Assembly: GCA_003643975.1 (NCBI GenBank)
Contig: QNAR01000024.1
Coordinates: 1-12,577, forward strand
Origin: Thermotogae bacterium
GTDB taxonomy: Bacteria; Thermotogota; Thermotogae; Petrotogales; Kosmotogaceae
Length of the DNA: 12,577 nucleotides
Reading direction: 5' to 3'
Numbering within the stretch: the first letter of the stretch is position 1; every line of letters starts with the position of its first letter. Both the position numbers and the translations under genes were made by a program. Below are positions 1 through 7,029 of this stretch, one piece after another. The notes beneath the pieces were generated by a model, which was given only the letters and a program-made list of their open reading frames with translations, did no database searches and was not told the DNA's origin.

Positions 1-343
1 CACGTGCGCTAACATGGAACACGCCCGGAAGTAATTCTCCCGCGATTTTGTACATGTTCGGGATCATGAGCAACAATCCCTGTGAAGCAGTAAAGGTAGT
101 TGTAAGAGCTCCAGCAGCAAGTGAACCATGAACTGCCCCGGAAGCACCTCCCTCTGATTGCATTTCGACTACCTTAACAGTCTGACCAAAGAGGTTCTTC
201 CTCCCATTCGCAGCCCAGGCGTCAATAAATTCAGCCATGGGTGAGGATGGAGTGATAGGGAATATAGCGGCTACATCGGTGAATGCATAGGCTACATGAG
301 CAGCAGCGGTATTCCCGTCCATACTCTGCATGCGTTTTGCCAT
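1..343 (-). CDS. nifJ: Pyruvate:ferredoxin (flavodoxin) oxidoreductase, N-terminal part, cut by the window edge
   Basis: This is the first 114 codons of a single-chain pyruvate:ferredoxin oxidoreductase, the thiamine-diphosphate and iron-sulfur enzyme that converts pyruvate plus CoA to acetyl-CoA, CO2 and reduced ferredoxin. Reading the minus strand from the ATG at 343-341 gives the family's near-invariant N-terminus, including MDGNTAAAHVAYAFTDVAA and IFPITPSSPMAE in the first 40 residues, then VKVVEMQSEGGASGAVHG and TTTFTASQGLLLMIPNMYK. The PITPSSPMAE segment is typical of domain I, which contacts the cofactor and substrate. An AAGGAGG ribosome binding site (351-357 on the plus-strand numbering) lies seven bases upstream of the ATG. 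The rest of the gene lies beyond base 1. It is transcribed away from the transport/CoA operon and shares the 344-555 region with it. In an anaerobe it would handle the acetyl-CoA/pyruvate node that the thiolase feeds. Confidence 0.95.
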   Translation of the reverse strand, partial: MAKRMQSMDGNTAAAHVAYAFTDVAAIFPITPSSPMAEFIDAWAANGRKNLFGQTVKVVEMQSEGGASGAVHGSLAAGALTTTFTASQGLLLMIPNMYKIAGELLPGVFHVSAR

Positions 344-408
344 GTTCAACCCTCCTTAAACGAAGACGAGTGTATGAAAATACCCTTGTGAACCATTTAA
401 CTCATTTA

Positions 409-437
409 ATGATAGCACACTCTCAGGAAGTTTTCGA
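409..437 (-). promoter_or_regulatory. Probable sigma-A-type promoter of the nifJ gene
   Basis: On the minus strand TCGAAA (432-437) and TATCAT (409-414) are separated by exactly 17 bases. Each differs from the consensus hexamer at only one or two places, and a TGC directly before TATCAT makes an extended -10. Initiation would fall near base 402, giving a leader of about 60 bases before the nifJ ATG. The -10 lies inside an imperfect palindrome, TCATT-T-AATGA (402-412), which could be an operator. The call rests on sequence match and spacing only. Confidence 0.6.
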
Positions 438-487
438 CCAAAAAACTGTTCTATAAATGGCAAAAAGATGAACGCCTTTGCTGTTAA

Positions 488-516
488 TTGAGCATCTGGA
501 ATTATTGAAAAATAAT
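488..516 (+). promoter_or_regulatory. Possible promoter of the first alpha/beta hydrolase gene
   Basis: TTGAGC (488-493) and AATAAT (511-516) are 17 bases apart and match the sigma-A consensus at four and five positions of six. Initiation near 523 would give a leader of about 33 bases before the ATG at 556, which is preceded by AAAGGAGGT (542-550). The region is AT-rich, so chance matches are easy. A TTGAAA at 505-510 has no good partner at the right distance. Confidence 0.4.
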
Positions 517-526
517 GTTGTATTAT
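501..526 (+). promoter_or_regulatory. Overlapping AT palindromes, candidate operator
   Basis: Two perfect inverted repeats share one arm: ATTATT-gaaa-AATAAT (501-516) and ATAAT-gttgt-ATTAT (512-526). Together they cover the proposed -10 and start region of the 556 gene, the usual place for a repressor such as a TetR protein. The sequence is low in complexity, so symmetry could arise by chance. Binding by the TetR protein encoded at 3317-4480 is inference. Confidence 0.3.
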
Positions 527-555
527 CTAATTAACCAAAATAAAGGAGGTTCCCT

Positions 556-1362
556 ATGGCTTATTTTGAAGTTGAGACTGCAAAGCTCTATTACGAACTT
601 CATGGTGAAGAAGGCAGACCAGTTGTTGTACTCTTAAACGGTATCATGATGTCTACACTTTCCTGGCATGGCCATTTGCTAGATCTGACGCGCTTTTTCA
701 GGGTGTTGCTTATGGACTTCAGAGATCAAGGAAAATCCAGCAAGATGCGCAAAAACTATGATATCTCCACACATGCAAAAGACCTCAACGCTTTACTGGA
801 ACATCTCAATATAAAAAGGGCAAACATCGTTGGCCTTTCCTACGGTGGACAGGTGGCCCAGCTCTTCGCATTGATGTACCCCAAAAAATTAAACACCCTG
901 GTGCTTTCCAATACTCCAGCACGCATTTCCCCATATCTTCAAGAATTAGGTGAAGCGTGGAAAGAGGCTGCACGATTGTATGATGGTGAAAAATTTTTCG
1001 CATTGGCTATTCCCTTTATATACTCTGATACTTTTTACAACAGAAATCTTAACTGGCTTAAAAACCGTCAAAAAACCTTCAAAACACTTCTTAACATGGA
1101 ATGGTTCGATGGATTTATCAGGTTAGCTTCAAGTAATCTTAGTTTTAATACGCTCAATGAACTATCAAATATCAACTGTCCCACTCTTTTACTAATGGCT
1201 GATAGAGATATTATCACTCCGATAAACGAAATGGAGCTAATAAAAGATGAAATTTCAAATTGCGAATGTTTAGTTATACACGACGCTGGCCATGCTGCTT
1301 TCCTGGAAAAGAAGAGTGAATTTTTAAGTGCTATTATTGGTTTTCTTTTGAAATACAATTGA
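556..1362 (+). CDS. Alpha/beta-fold hydrolase (esterase/lactonase-like)
   Basis: This 268-residue protein has the full alpha/beta-hydrolase layout: an oxyanion-hole segment LLNGIMMS (26-33, NG in place of the common HG), a DFRDQGKS turn (54-61), the nucleophile elbow GLSYGG (Ser95), the acid in ADRDIITP (probably Asp218) and the histidine in DAGHAAF (His246). The length is typical of single-domain esterases, enol-lactonases and thioesterases, and there is no signal peptide, so it should be cytoplasmic. Its ATG follows AAAGGAGGT by five bases. It is separated from the next gene by about 170 bases, so it may be expressed with the operon or from its own promoter. The substrate cannot be read from sequence. 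Beside a CoA-transferase, thiolase and importer, a role in hydrolysing an ester, lactone or 3-hydroxyacid oligomer is a reasonable inference. A second hydrolase of similar size ends the operon. Confidence 0.85.
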   Translation: MAYFEVETAKLYYELHGEEGRPVVVLLNGIMMSTLSWHGHLLDLTRFFRVLLMDFRDQGKSSKMRKNYDISTHAKDLNALLEHLNIKRANIVGLSYGGQVAQLFALMYPKKLNTLVLSNTPARISPYLQELGEAWKEAARLYDGEKFFALAIPFIYSDTFYNRNLNWLKNRQKTFKTLLNMEWFDGFIRLASSNLSFNTLNELSNINCPTLLLMADRDIITPINEMELIKDEISNCECLVIHDAGHAAFLEKKSEFLSAIIGFLLKYN

Positions 1363-1465
1363 GTTGTTCTGGTTTTCATAATCGAGCTAGGTTGCCTTTA
1401 TTCCTTCCTGATGCTTTCTAAATGCTTCTCAGTGATTTTTAATATGAAGAGGAAATTGGTTATCA

Positions 1466-1501
1466 TGTAAAATGAGAGGTGGTTCAGTTATCATTAATGA
1501 G
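1466..1501 (+). promoter_or_regulatory. Possible promoter and operator before the condensing-enzyme gene
   Basis: TGTAAA (1466-1471) and TATCAT (1489-1494) are 17 bases apart. The -35 match is weak, while the -10 matches at five of six positions. The -10 overlaps a perfect 10-base palindrome, TCATTAATGA (1491-1500). The stretch TATCATTAATGAG closely matches TATCATTAAATGAG at the nifJ promoter on the other strand, where it also covers the -10. A start near 1501 would leave a leader of about 35 bases before the TTG start at 1536 and would exclude the in-frame GTG (1479) and ATG (1497). The 1363-1535 gap shows nothing else that I can support. Confidence 0.35.
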
Positions 1502-1535
1502 AGATGAATCACACCACACAAAATGGGGTGAGGTT

Positions 1536-2543
1536 TTGGAACATATTGGAATTGCCGGTATAGGCATATATCTACCTGAAAAACAAATGCCAGCAAGAGA
1601 GATAGCCAAATTGTCAAACATCCCGGAAAACGTCATAATCGAAAAATTTGGGATCAAGCAGAAATATCTCCCAGGATCAAAAGACACAACAAGTTATATG
1701 GCTATTAAAGCATCAGAAGAAGCCATTGAAGATGCAGGAATATCTCCTGAAGAGATAGATTTGCTCATCTGGGGTGGTGGACAACATAAAGATTATCCTT
1801 GTTGGCTTGCAGGATTGAAAGTCGCCCATGAAATTGGCGCCTTTCGTGCGTGGTCTTTTGATATGGAGGCTATGTGTGGATCCATGATGGTTGCTATTGA
1901 CATAGCTAAAAGCATTATGCTAACCAGAGATGATGTTAACACAGTTCTGATAGCCAGCGGTTATAGAAATGTCGATCTTATCAACCTCTCAGAACCCACT
2001 ACCAGCTTCATGCTGGACATTGGAGCGGGAGGAGCTGCTATTGTATTGAAGAAAAATCTCGGCCGCAACATTGTGCTTTCTTCCTCTTTCAAGGGAGATG
2101 GTTCTTTTGCCGAAGATTGTGTAGTACCGGTTGGTGGGACAAAAAACTGGCCTATGAAGGATACAGATGTAAAAAAATTCTATTTCAGAGTTATCGGTGA
2201 TCCAGTGGAATTCAAAAAGAGGCTCTCAGAAAAAACGACACCGAATTTCTTTAATGTAATAAAGGAATCTGTAAAAAAAAGTGGTTACAGTGAAAAGGAC
2301 ATTGACTACCTCGCTATTTTGCATTTCAAGCGTTCAGCACATTACGCTGTTTTGCAAGAACTTGGGCTAACCCCTGAACAATCCACTTACTTAGAAGAAT
2401 ATGGACACATTGGTCAAAACGATCAATTGCTTTCCATCAAGCTGGGACTCAAAAGCGGGAAAATAAAGGATGGTTCAGTCATCGTTATGGTAGGAGCAGG
2501 GCTTGGATTTGTGTGGGCTGCAACTACTGTGCGATGGGGATAA
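1536..2543 (+). CDS. 3-oxoacyl-ACP synthase III-like condensing enzyme (thiolase superfamily)
   Basis: This 335-residue protein belongs to the ketoacyl-synthase III/HMG-CoA synthase branch of the thiolase superfamily, whose members form a C-C bond between acyl thioesters. It opens with the family's GIAGIGIYLPE strand (5-15). The catalytic cysteine sits in EAMCGSM (Cys114), a probable histidine in ILHFKRSAH (His263), and the C-terminus has the glycine-rich VMVGAGLGFVWAATTVRWG end. Where FabH has Asn in its YGN motif, this protein has YGHIGQND, so the third catalytic residue appears to be His291. The TTG at 1536 is chosen because GGGGTGA (1525-1531) is well placed and the product then begins right at the conserved first strand. 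In-frame GTG 1479 and ATG 1497 would add 19 or 13 residues unlike the family and lack well-spaced ribosome sites. An HMG-CoA synthase role is less likely. The substrate is unknown. Confidence 0.82.
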   Translation: MEHIGIAGIGIYLPEKQMPAREIAKLSNIPENVIIEKFGIKQKYLPGSKDTTSYMAIKASEEAIEDAGISPEEIDLLIWGGGQHKDYPCWLAGLKVAHEIGAFRAWSFDMEAMCGSMMVAIDIAKSIMLTRDDVNTVLIASGYRNVDLINLSEPTTSFMLDIGAGGAAIVLKKNLGRNIVLSSSFKGDGSFAEDCVVPVGGTKNWPMKDTDVKKFYFRVIGDPVEFKKRLSEKTTPNFFNVIKESVKKSGYSEKDIDYLAILHFKRSAHYAVLQELGLTPEQSTYLEEYGHIGQNDQLLSIKLGLKSGKIKDGSVIVMVGAGLGFVWAATTVRWG

Positions 2544-2573
2544 GCATAGATTCATGAATATGGAGGGATGAAA

Positions 2574-3320
2574 GTGAGACTTAAGGGGAAAGTTGTTATC
2601 ATCACCGGAGCAGCCAGTGGTATAGGAAGAGCTTCTGCTAAAAGGTTCTGTGAAGAAGGGGCTATCGTGATAGCATGTGATCTAAACGAAGAGCTCTTAA
2701 AAAGCCTTGTAGATGAGTCTAAAGGGCTTGCAGGTGAAGTAGTTGTAAAAAAGCTTAGTGTCACAGATCGGGAAGCAATCAAAAATCTTGTTGAGGAACT
2801 AAAAGAAAAATACGGAAAAATCGATGGGTTAGTTAACAACGCCGGTATAACCAGAGATGCGCTTATCCAAAAGATGTCAGAAGAAGATTGGGATGCCGTT
2901 GTTGACGTGAACTTAAAAGGCGTATTCAACATGACTCAGTTCGTTGCCCCTGTTATGCTAAATCAAGGCCATGGCGCAATAGTCAACACTTCCTCAGTTG
3001 TTGGTGTATATGGCAATATAGGCCAAACAAATTATTCAGCCACCAAGGGAGGGGTTATCGCCATGACCAAAACCTGGGCCAAGGAATTTACCAGAAAAGG
3101 TGCAAATATTCGAGTAAATGCTGTAGCCCCCGGATTTATAAAAACACCAATGACAGAAAAAGTTCCAGAAAAAGTCATTAAATACATGGAAGAAAAAATC
3201 CCTCTTAAACGAATGGGAAATCCTGAAGAGATCGCCAACGTTTACCTGTTCCTGATATCCGATGAGTCAAGTTATATCACCGGCCAAATTATTGGTGTCG
3301 ATGGAGGCCTTGTTCTTTGA
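2574..3320 (+). CDS. Short-chain dehydrogenase/reductase, FabG/3-hydroxyacyl dehydrogenase type
   Basis: This 248-residue classical SDR has TGAASGIG (11-18) for the dinucleotide, NNAG (88-91), catalytic Ser141, Tyr154 and Lys158 (YSATK) and the PGFIKTPM segment (186-193). It resembles FabG and acetoacetyl-CoA reductases/3-hydroxybutyrate dehydrogenases. Two features favour NAD(H) over NADP(H): the turn lacks the SRGIG arginine of FabG, and the second strand ends in Asp36 (IACDLN). That suits oxidation of a 3-hydroxy acid or 3-hydroxyacyl-CoA. GTG 2574 is preferred because GGAGG (2562-2566) lies seven bases upstream and the protein then starts MRLKGKVV. The ATG at 2568 is almost touching that site. 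The stop overlaps the TTG start of the TetR gene by four bases, so the two are probably translationally coupled. The exact substrate is inferred from neighbours. Confidence 0.88.
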   Translation: MRLKGKVVIITGAASGIGRASAKRFCEEGAIVIACDLNEELLKSLVDESKGLAGEVVVKKLSVTDREAIKNLVEELKEKYGKIDGLVNNAGITRDALIQKMSEEDWDAVVDVNLKGVFNMTQFVAPVMLNQGHGAIVNTSSVVGVYGNIGQTNYSATKGGVIAMTKTWAKEFTRKGANIRVNAVAPGFIKTPMTEKVPEKVIKYMEEKIPLKRMGNPEEIANVYLFLISDESSYITGQIIGVDGGLVL

Positions 3321-4480
3321 GCACAAAGGTTCAAAGAACCAGAAAAGCTCTGCTTCTTGCTGCTGAAGATCTCTTCAGCAGCAAGGGCTTTGAAAACACA
3401 TCCGTAGCAGCAATATGTAGAAAAGCTGGATTGTCCAATGGCGTTTTTTATCGTCATTTCAAAAACAAAGACGATATATTCAGGACTATAACCAATGAAA
3501 TGATGGAAAGTTTTCAGCAGTCTATGAAAACCACTGGAGGCCGGAACAGACGTGACACTCTTAAATATTTATATGTATCCGCTTTTGAGACACTCTGGAA
3601 ATCAAAAAAACGCTTTAAGGCTTTTCACGAAGCTGAATACAGACTTAGGAACATTGAAGACCTCGTTGACGCCATATATCTGGATGCTGTCTCCAAAATC
3701 TTAAAAAAGGACATTTCTGAAATTAAACCAGCCATGAAGTGGTTTATAATCGGGCCCTTAAGATTCAGCGCTATTTACTGGATCGTTTTCAAAAACATGA
3801 AAGTTCCTGCTGAAGTTATAAACGACCTGTTGGATTTTACATGCAATGGGTTTGGTGTGTCTGCTGAACTGAGCGATGAGGTTACGCATTTTTCGATCTA
3901 CAAAAGAGCGAGCTACGGCAAAGATAGTCGTTCGCTTATAATGAAATCTGCTGAAAAGCTCTTCGGAAAAAAAGGTTATTTCAAAACTTCCGTATATGAA
4001 ATTATGTCCAGAGCTGGTTATGGGCAAGGCACATTTTATCTTTATTTCAAGAACAAACAGGCTTTGCTTGAAGAACTGGTTGTGCTTGCCAATAGAAAAC
4101 TCCGCCATATGATGAGAGACGCTTCAGTCAATTTAGAAAGCAGATTAGAAAAAGAGATACGGAATTATCGGGTATTTCTCGAATTCATGAAAGAACACAG
4201 AGAGATTTACGAGATCGTCAGGGAGTCGGAATTTATCGTGGATAATCTCGGGTACAGATATTACGAAAAACTACTGGAGTCTTATGTGAAGGCTCTCAAC
4301 GATTCTATGAACTCTGGTGAGCTGCGTGTCATGAATGCACATTCCATTGCAATTTTTCTCATGGGAATTGGTCACTTTATGGGTTTAGATCTTGTTTTTA
4401 GGCCCCGTTATTCCGATGATAAATGGGAAGAATATCTCATGGATCTTGCAAAGCTCATTGCCAGAGGTTTGGAGGTATAA
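3317..4480 (+). CDS. Double-headed TetR-family transcriptional regulator
   Basis: The 387 residues contain two complete TetR-type N-terminal DNA-binding domains instead of one. The first covers about 7-55, with helix-turn-helix SVAAICRKAGLSNGVFYRHF (29-48). The second covers about 204-250, with SVYEIMSRAGYGQGTFYLYF (225-244). Each is followed by a helical region, so the gene reads as two TetR monomers in tandem, each about 190 residues. Normal TetR proteins are roughly 190-220 residues and dimerise, so a covalent pair could act as one pseudo-dimer or bind two sites. The start is TTG 3317, overlapping the dehydrogenase stop. GGAGG at 3303-3307, inside the dehydrogenase's last codons, is nine bases upstream. 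Two bases separate its stop from the CoA-transferase gene. Its ligand may be an acyl-CoA or the imported acid, as in many TetR regulators of acyl metabolism, but nothing in the sequence proves this. Confidence 0.9.
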   Translation: MSTKVQRTRKALLLAAEDLFSSKGFENTSVAAICRKAGLSNGVFYRHFKNKDDIFRTITNEMMESFQQSMKTTGGRNRRDTLKYLYVSAFETLWKSKKRFKAFHEAEYRLRNIEDLVDAIYLDAVSKILKKDISEIKPAMKWFIIGPLRFSAIYWIVFKNMKVPAEVINDLLDFTCNGFGVSAELSDEVTHFSIYKRASYGKDSRSLIMKSAEKLFGKKGYFKTSVYEIMSRAGYGQGTFYLYFKNKQALLEELVVLANRKLRHMMRDASVNLESRLEKEIRNYRVFLEFMKEHREIYEIVRESEFIVDNLGYRYYEKLLESYVKALNDSMNSGELRVMNAHSIAIFLMGIGHFMGLDLVFRPRYSDDKWEEYLMDLAKLIARGLEV

Positions 4481-4482
4481 AG

Positions 4483-5784
4483 ATGAACTGGAAAGAGTTA
4501 TACAAGAAGAAACTTCTTTCACTCGACGACGCTTTGGGCTTGATAAAATCCAATCATAAAATCGTCGTCAGCATGGTCTCCATGGAACCCAAAGGGTTGT
4601 TGGACAATCTCCATAAACTTGCAACCCATGTCGAGGGTGTTAGTGTAACCAGTTGCCTTAATATGCGAGAATATCCCTTCTTTATGGACCCCCAGTATAA
4701 TGGAACATTTATCAACGAGTCCTGGTTTTATTCCGCTCCTGTAAGGAAAGCGGCTGAAGCCGGTTACAAAACCGTATCTTACATTCCAAACAATTTGCAC
4801 AATGCTGGTACTGACAGGCTTGTGAGCAACAAGCCCGACATTTTTTGGGGTGTTGCATCGCCTATGGATAGGAACGGCTACATGACGCTCTCCCTCTCCA
4901 ATGTTTACGAACGGGATATGGTAGAAAATGCCGATATGGTCATCCTTGAAGTAAACGAAAAAGCTCCCAAAACCCATGGGGAAACGCAGGTTCATATCAG
5001 TGAGGTTGATCACGTAATCGAAAACAGTTTTGATATTCCAGAACTCCCTGTTGTTGAGCCCTCAGAAACCGAAAAGCACATAGCGCGACACATTTCGGAA
5101 CTCATTGAAGATGGGGCAACTTTACAAATCGGCATTGGTGGAATACCGAATGCCGTTGCTAAACTGTTGGAAGACAAGCGGGATCTGGGAATACACACCG
5201 AAATGTTCACCGAATCCATGATAGAGCTCTTTGAAAAAGGAATTATAACCAATAGCAGAAAAACGTTATGGCCGGGCAAATTCATTTGTACTTTCGCTCT
5301 GGGAACGAAAAAAATGTACAAATTTGTTGAAGACAATCCTGGAATCTTTATCTTACGTGGTAGATATGTCAATGATCCTTATGTTATAGCCCAAAATGAA
5401 AAAATGGTTTCCATAAACACCGCAATAACCGTAGATCTAACTGGTCAAGTTTGTTCTGAAGCCATTGGCACAAGGCATTACAGTGGCACAGGCGGCCAGC
5501 TTGACACTCACCGCGGGGCCAGCATGTCAAAAGGTGGAAAGGGAATCATAGCCCTTCGAACGACAGCAAAACGTGGCACCATTTCAACCATCGTACCTCT
5601 TTTGCCTTTGGGCTCTCCAGTAACAGTCCCCAGACAGGATATAGATTACGTTGTCACGGAATACGGTATTGCACACTTGAGAGGCTTAAGTGTTAAACAA
5701 AGAGCTGAAGCACTTGTGAATATAGCCCATCCCGATTTCAGAAATCAGCTCAGGAAAGAAGCCAGCAAACTCAATTTGATATAG
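4483..5784 (+). CDS. Acetyl-CoA hydrolase/transferase-family CoA-transferase (4-hydroxybutyrate/butyryl-CoA:acetate type)
   Basis: This 433-residue class I CoA-transferase moves CoA between acetyl-CoA (or another acyl-CoA) and a free carboxylate through a glutamyl-CoA intermediate. The catalytic glutamate is Glu240 in LGIHTEM, close to the Glu238 reported for Clostridium aminobutyricum AbfT. Other family marks are the GIGGIPNAV loop (217-225), SGTGGQLDTHRGA (334-346) and VTEYGIAHLRGLS (391-403). The length equals that of single-chain AbfT/Cat2-like enzymes. ATG 4483 is preferred over an in-frame ATG at 4423 because GGAGGT (4471-4476) sits six bases upstream and the TetR stop is only two bases away. 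It is cytoplasmic, in the middle of the operon, directly before the thiolase. That order suggests it activates acetoacetate, 3-hydroxybutyrate or a similar acid. Plain acetyl-CoA hydrolase activity cannot be excluded. Confidence 0.9.
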   Translation: MNWKELYKKKLLSLDDALGLIKSNHKIVVSMVSMEPKGLLDNLHKLATHVEGVSVTSCLNMREYPFFMDPQYNGTFINESWFYSAPVRKAAEAGYKTVSYIPNNLHNAGTDRLVSNKPDIFWGVASPMDRNGYMTLSLSNVYERDMVENADMVILEVNEKAPKTHGETQVHISEVDHVIENSFDIPELPVVEPSETEKHIARHISELIEDGATLQIGIGGIPNAVAKLLEDKRDLGIHTEMFTESMIELFEKGIITNSRKTLWPGKFICTFALGTKKMYKFVEDNPGIFILRGRYVNDPYVIAQNEKMVSINTAITVDLTGQVCSEAIGTRHYSGTGGQLDTHRGASMSKGGKGIIALRTTAKRGTISTIVPLLPLGSPVTVPRQDIDYVVTEYGIAHLRGLSVKQRAEALVNIAHPDFRNQLRKEASKLNLI

Positions 5785-5797
5785 GAGGCGATAAGTT

Positions 5798-7000
5798 ATG
5801 AGGAAAGTCTACATAGTCGGGGCAAAAAGAACAGCCATTGGAACAATGGGTGGATCGCTAAAGGACGTTCCAGCGGTTGAACTTGGAGTCACTGCGGCTA
5901 AAGCAGCGATAAAACAATCTGGGATCACACCGGAGAACATCGATGAAACCATCATAGGTTGTATCCTCACAGCCGGCCAGGGTATGGGACCTGGGCGTCA
6001 AGTGTCCATATACTCAGATGTTCCAGCAGAGAAGCCTGGTTATACGGTGAATATGCTTTGCGGCTCTGGCATGAAAAGTATCATGGTCGGTGCTACGGAT
6101 ATCTTAATTAATGAGGCTGAAATTGTACTTGCGGGTGGCATTGAGAATATGTCGAAAGCACCATATTTGCTTCCAGATGCCAGATTTGGCTACAGACTTG
6201 GAAACGGTGAGATCATTGATCACATGGTTTTCGACGGGCTTACGGATATCTTCAACAGATATCACATGGGTGTTACTGCAGAAAACCTTGCCAGAAAATA
6301 TAGCATTACACGGGAAGAACAGGACGAATTCGCTTACAACAGCCAGATGAAAGCGAAAAAGGCCATAGCAGAGGGTAAATTCAAAGATGAAATTGAACCA
6401 GTGGTTATCAAGACCAGGAAAGGAGAAGTCGTTTTTGACACAGATGAACATCCAAGAGATACAACACCTGAAAAGCTCGCAAAATTAAAGCCGGCATTTG
6501 TAAAAGATGGAACCGTAACCGCGGGTAATTCTTCTGGAATAAATGATGGTGGCAGCGCAGTTGTTATCGCCTCTGAAGATGCTGTGAAAACTCATGGGTT
6601 GAAACCCATGGCAGAAATCATAGCCTTTGCTCAAGCTGGCGTTGACCCTGCTTACATGGGATATGGCCCTGTACCAGCTATAAAGAAAGCTCTGGAAAAA
6701 GCGAAAATGAACATAAAGGATATAGAACTTTTCGAACTCAATGAAGCCTTTGCCGCTCAGAGCCTTGCTGTATTGAAAGGACTGGAAGAAGAGCTGGGAG
6801 TTGAAAGAGACTGGATGTTGGAAAGAACTAATGTAAATGGCGGCGCCATAGCTCTCGGACATCCTATCGGTGCATCTGGTAACCGTATTGTTGTCACGCT
6901 TCTTTACGAAATGAAAAAGCGTGATTTGACCTATGGCCTTGCTTCACTTTGCATAGGTGGAGGCATGGGTACAACCGTGATAATTAAGAATATCGATTGA
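5798..7000 (+). CDS. atoB: Acetyl-CoA acetyltransferase (acetoacetyl-CoA thiolase)
   Basis: This 400-residue thiolase reversibly joins two acetyl-CoA to acetoacetyl-CoA plus CoA, or cleaves the latter. The acyl-accepting cysteine is Cys88 (NMLCGSGMK). The other catalytic blocks are NEAFAAQ (315-321), GGAIALGHPIGASG (348-361, His355) and SLCIGGGMG (383-391, Cys385). The segment DGLTDIFNRYHMG (146-158) is characteristic of short-chain acetoacetyl-CoA thiolases, so a long-chain beta-oxidation thiolase is less likely. AGGAGG (5783-5788) overlaps the CoA-transferase stop and precedes the ATG by nine bases, so the two are tightly linked. With the CoA-transferase it forms the usual pair for turning acetoacetate into acetyl-CoA or the reverse. 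The direction in vivo is inferred from the accompanying importer, not seen. The gene symbol is given by family and could equally be phaA or thlA. Confidence 0.92.
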   Translation: MRKVYIVGAKRTAIGTMGGSLKDVPAVELGVTAAKAAIKQSGITPENIDETIIGCILTAGQGMGPGRQVSIYSDVPAEKPGYTVNMLCGSGMKSIMVGATDILINEAEIVLAGGIENMSKAPYLLPDARFGYRLGNGEIIDHMVFDGLTDIFNRYHMGVTAENLARKYSITREEQDEFAYNSQMKAKKAIAEGKFKDEIEPVVIKTRKGEVVFDTDEHPRDTTPEKLAKLKPAFVKDGTVTAGNSSGINDGGSAVVIASEDAVKTHGLKPMAEIIAFAQAGVDPAYMGYGPVPAIKKALEKAKMNIKDIELFELNEAFAAQSLAVLKGLEEELGVERDWMLERTNVNGGAIALGHPIGASGNRIVVTLLYEMKKRDLTYGLASLCIGGGMGTTVIIKNID

Positions 7001-7029
7001 TCCAATCCATAACAGGAGGTGGGGAAAGT

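Noticed and set aside
1068..1379. 103-codon minus-strand open frame opposite the first hydrolase
   Set aside because: It is antisense to the region holding the acid and histidine motifs and has a composition typical of a reverse-strand shadow.
1444..1470. Nine-codon leader ORF (ATG to TAA) before the condensing-enzyme gene, considered as a regulatory leader peptide
   Set aside because: No ribosome site precedes it, no codon bias typical of attenuators is present, and it lies upstream of the proposed promoter.
1536..2543. HMG-CoA synthase (mevalonate pathway)
   Set aside because: The C-terminal GHIGQND and TTVRWG pattern and the lack of the HMG-CoA synthase catalytic glutamate region fit the ketosynthase III side better; no other mevalonate gene is present.
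4423..4482. Upstream in-frame ATG extending the CoA-transferase by 20 residues
   Set aside because: It lies inside the TetR coding region and has no ribosome site, while GGAGGT sits six bases before the ATG at 4483 where homologues begin.
6997..7029. Upstream start giving the binding protein 11 extra residues
   Set aside because: It overlaps the thiolase stop and would place 11 residues, including GGGES, before a clear signal peptide; AGGAGGT directs ATG 7030.
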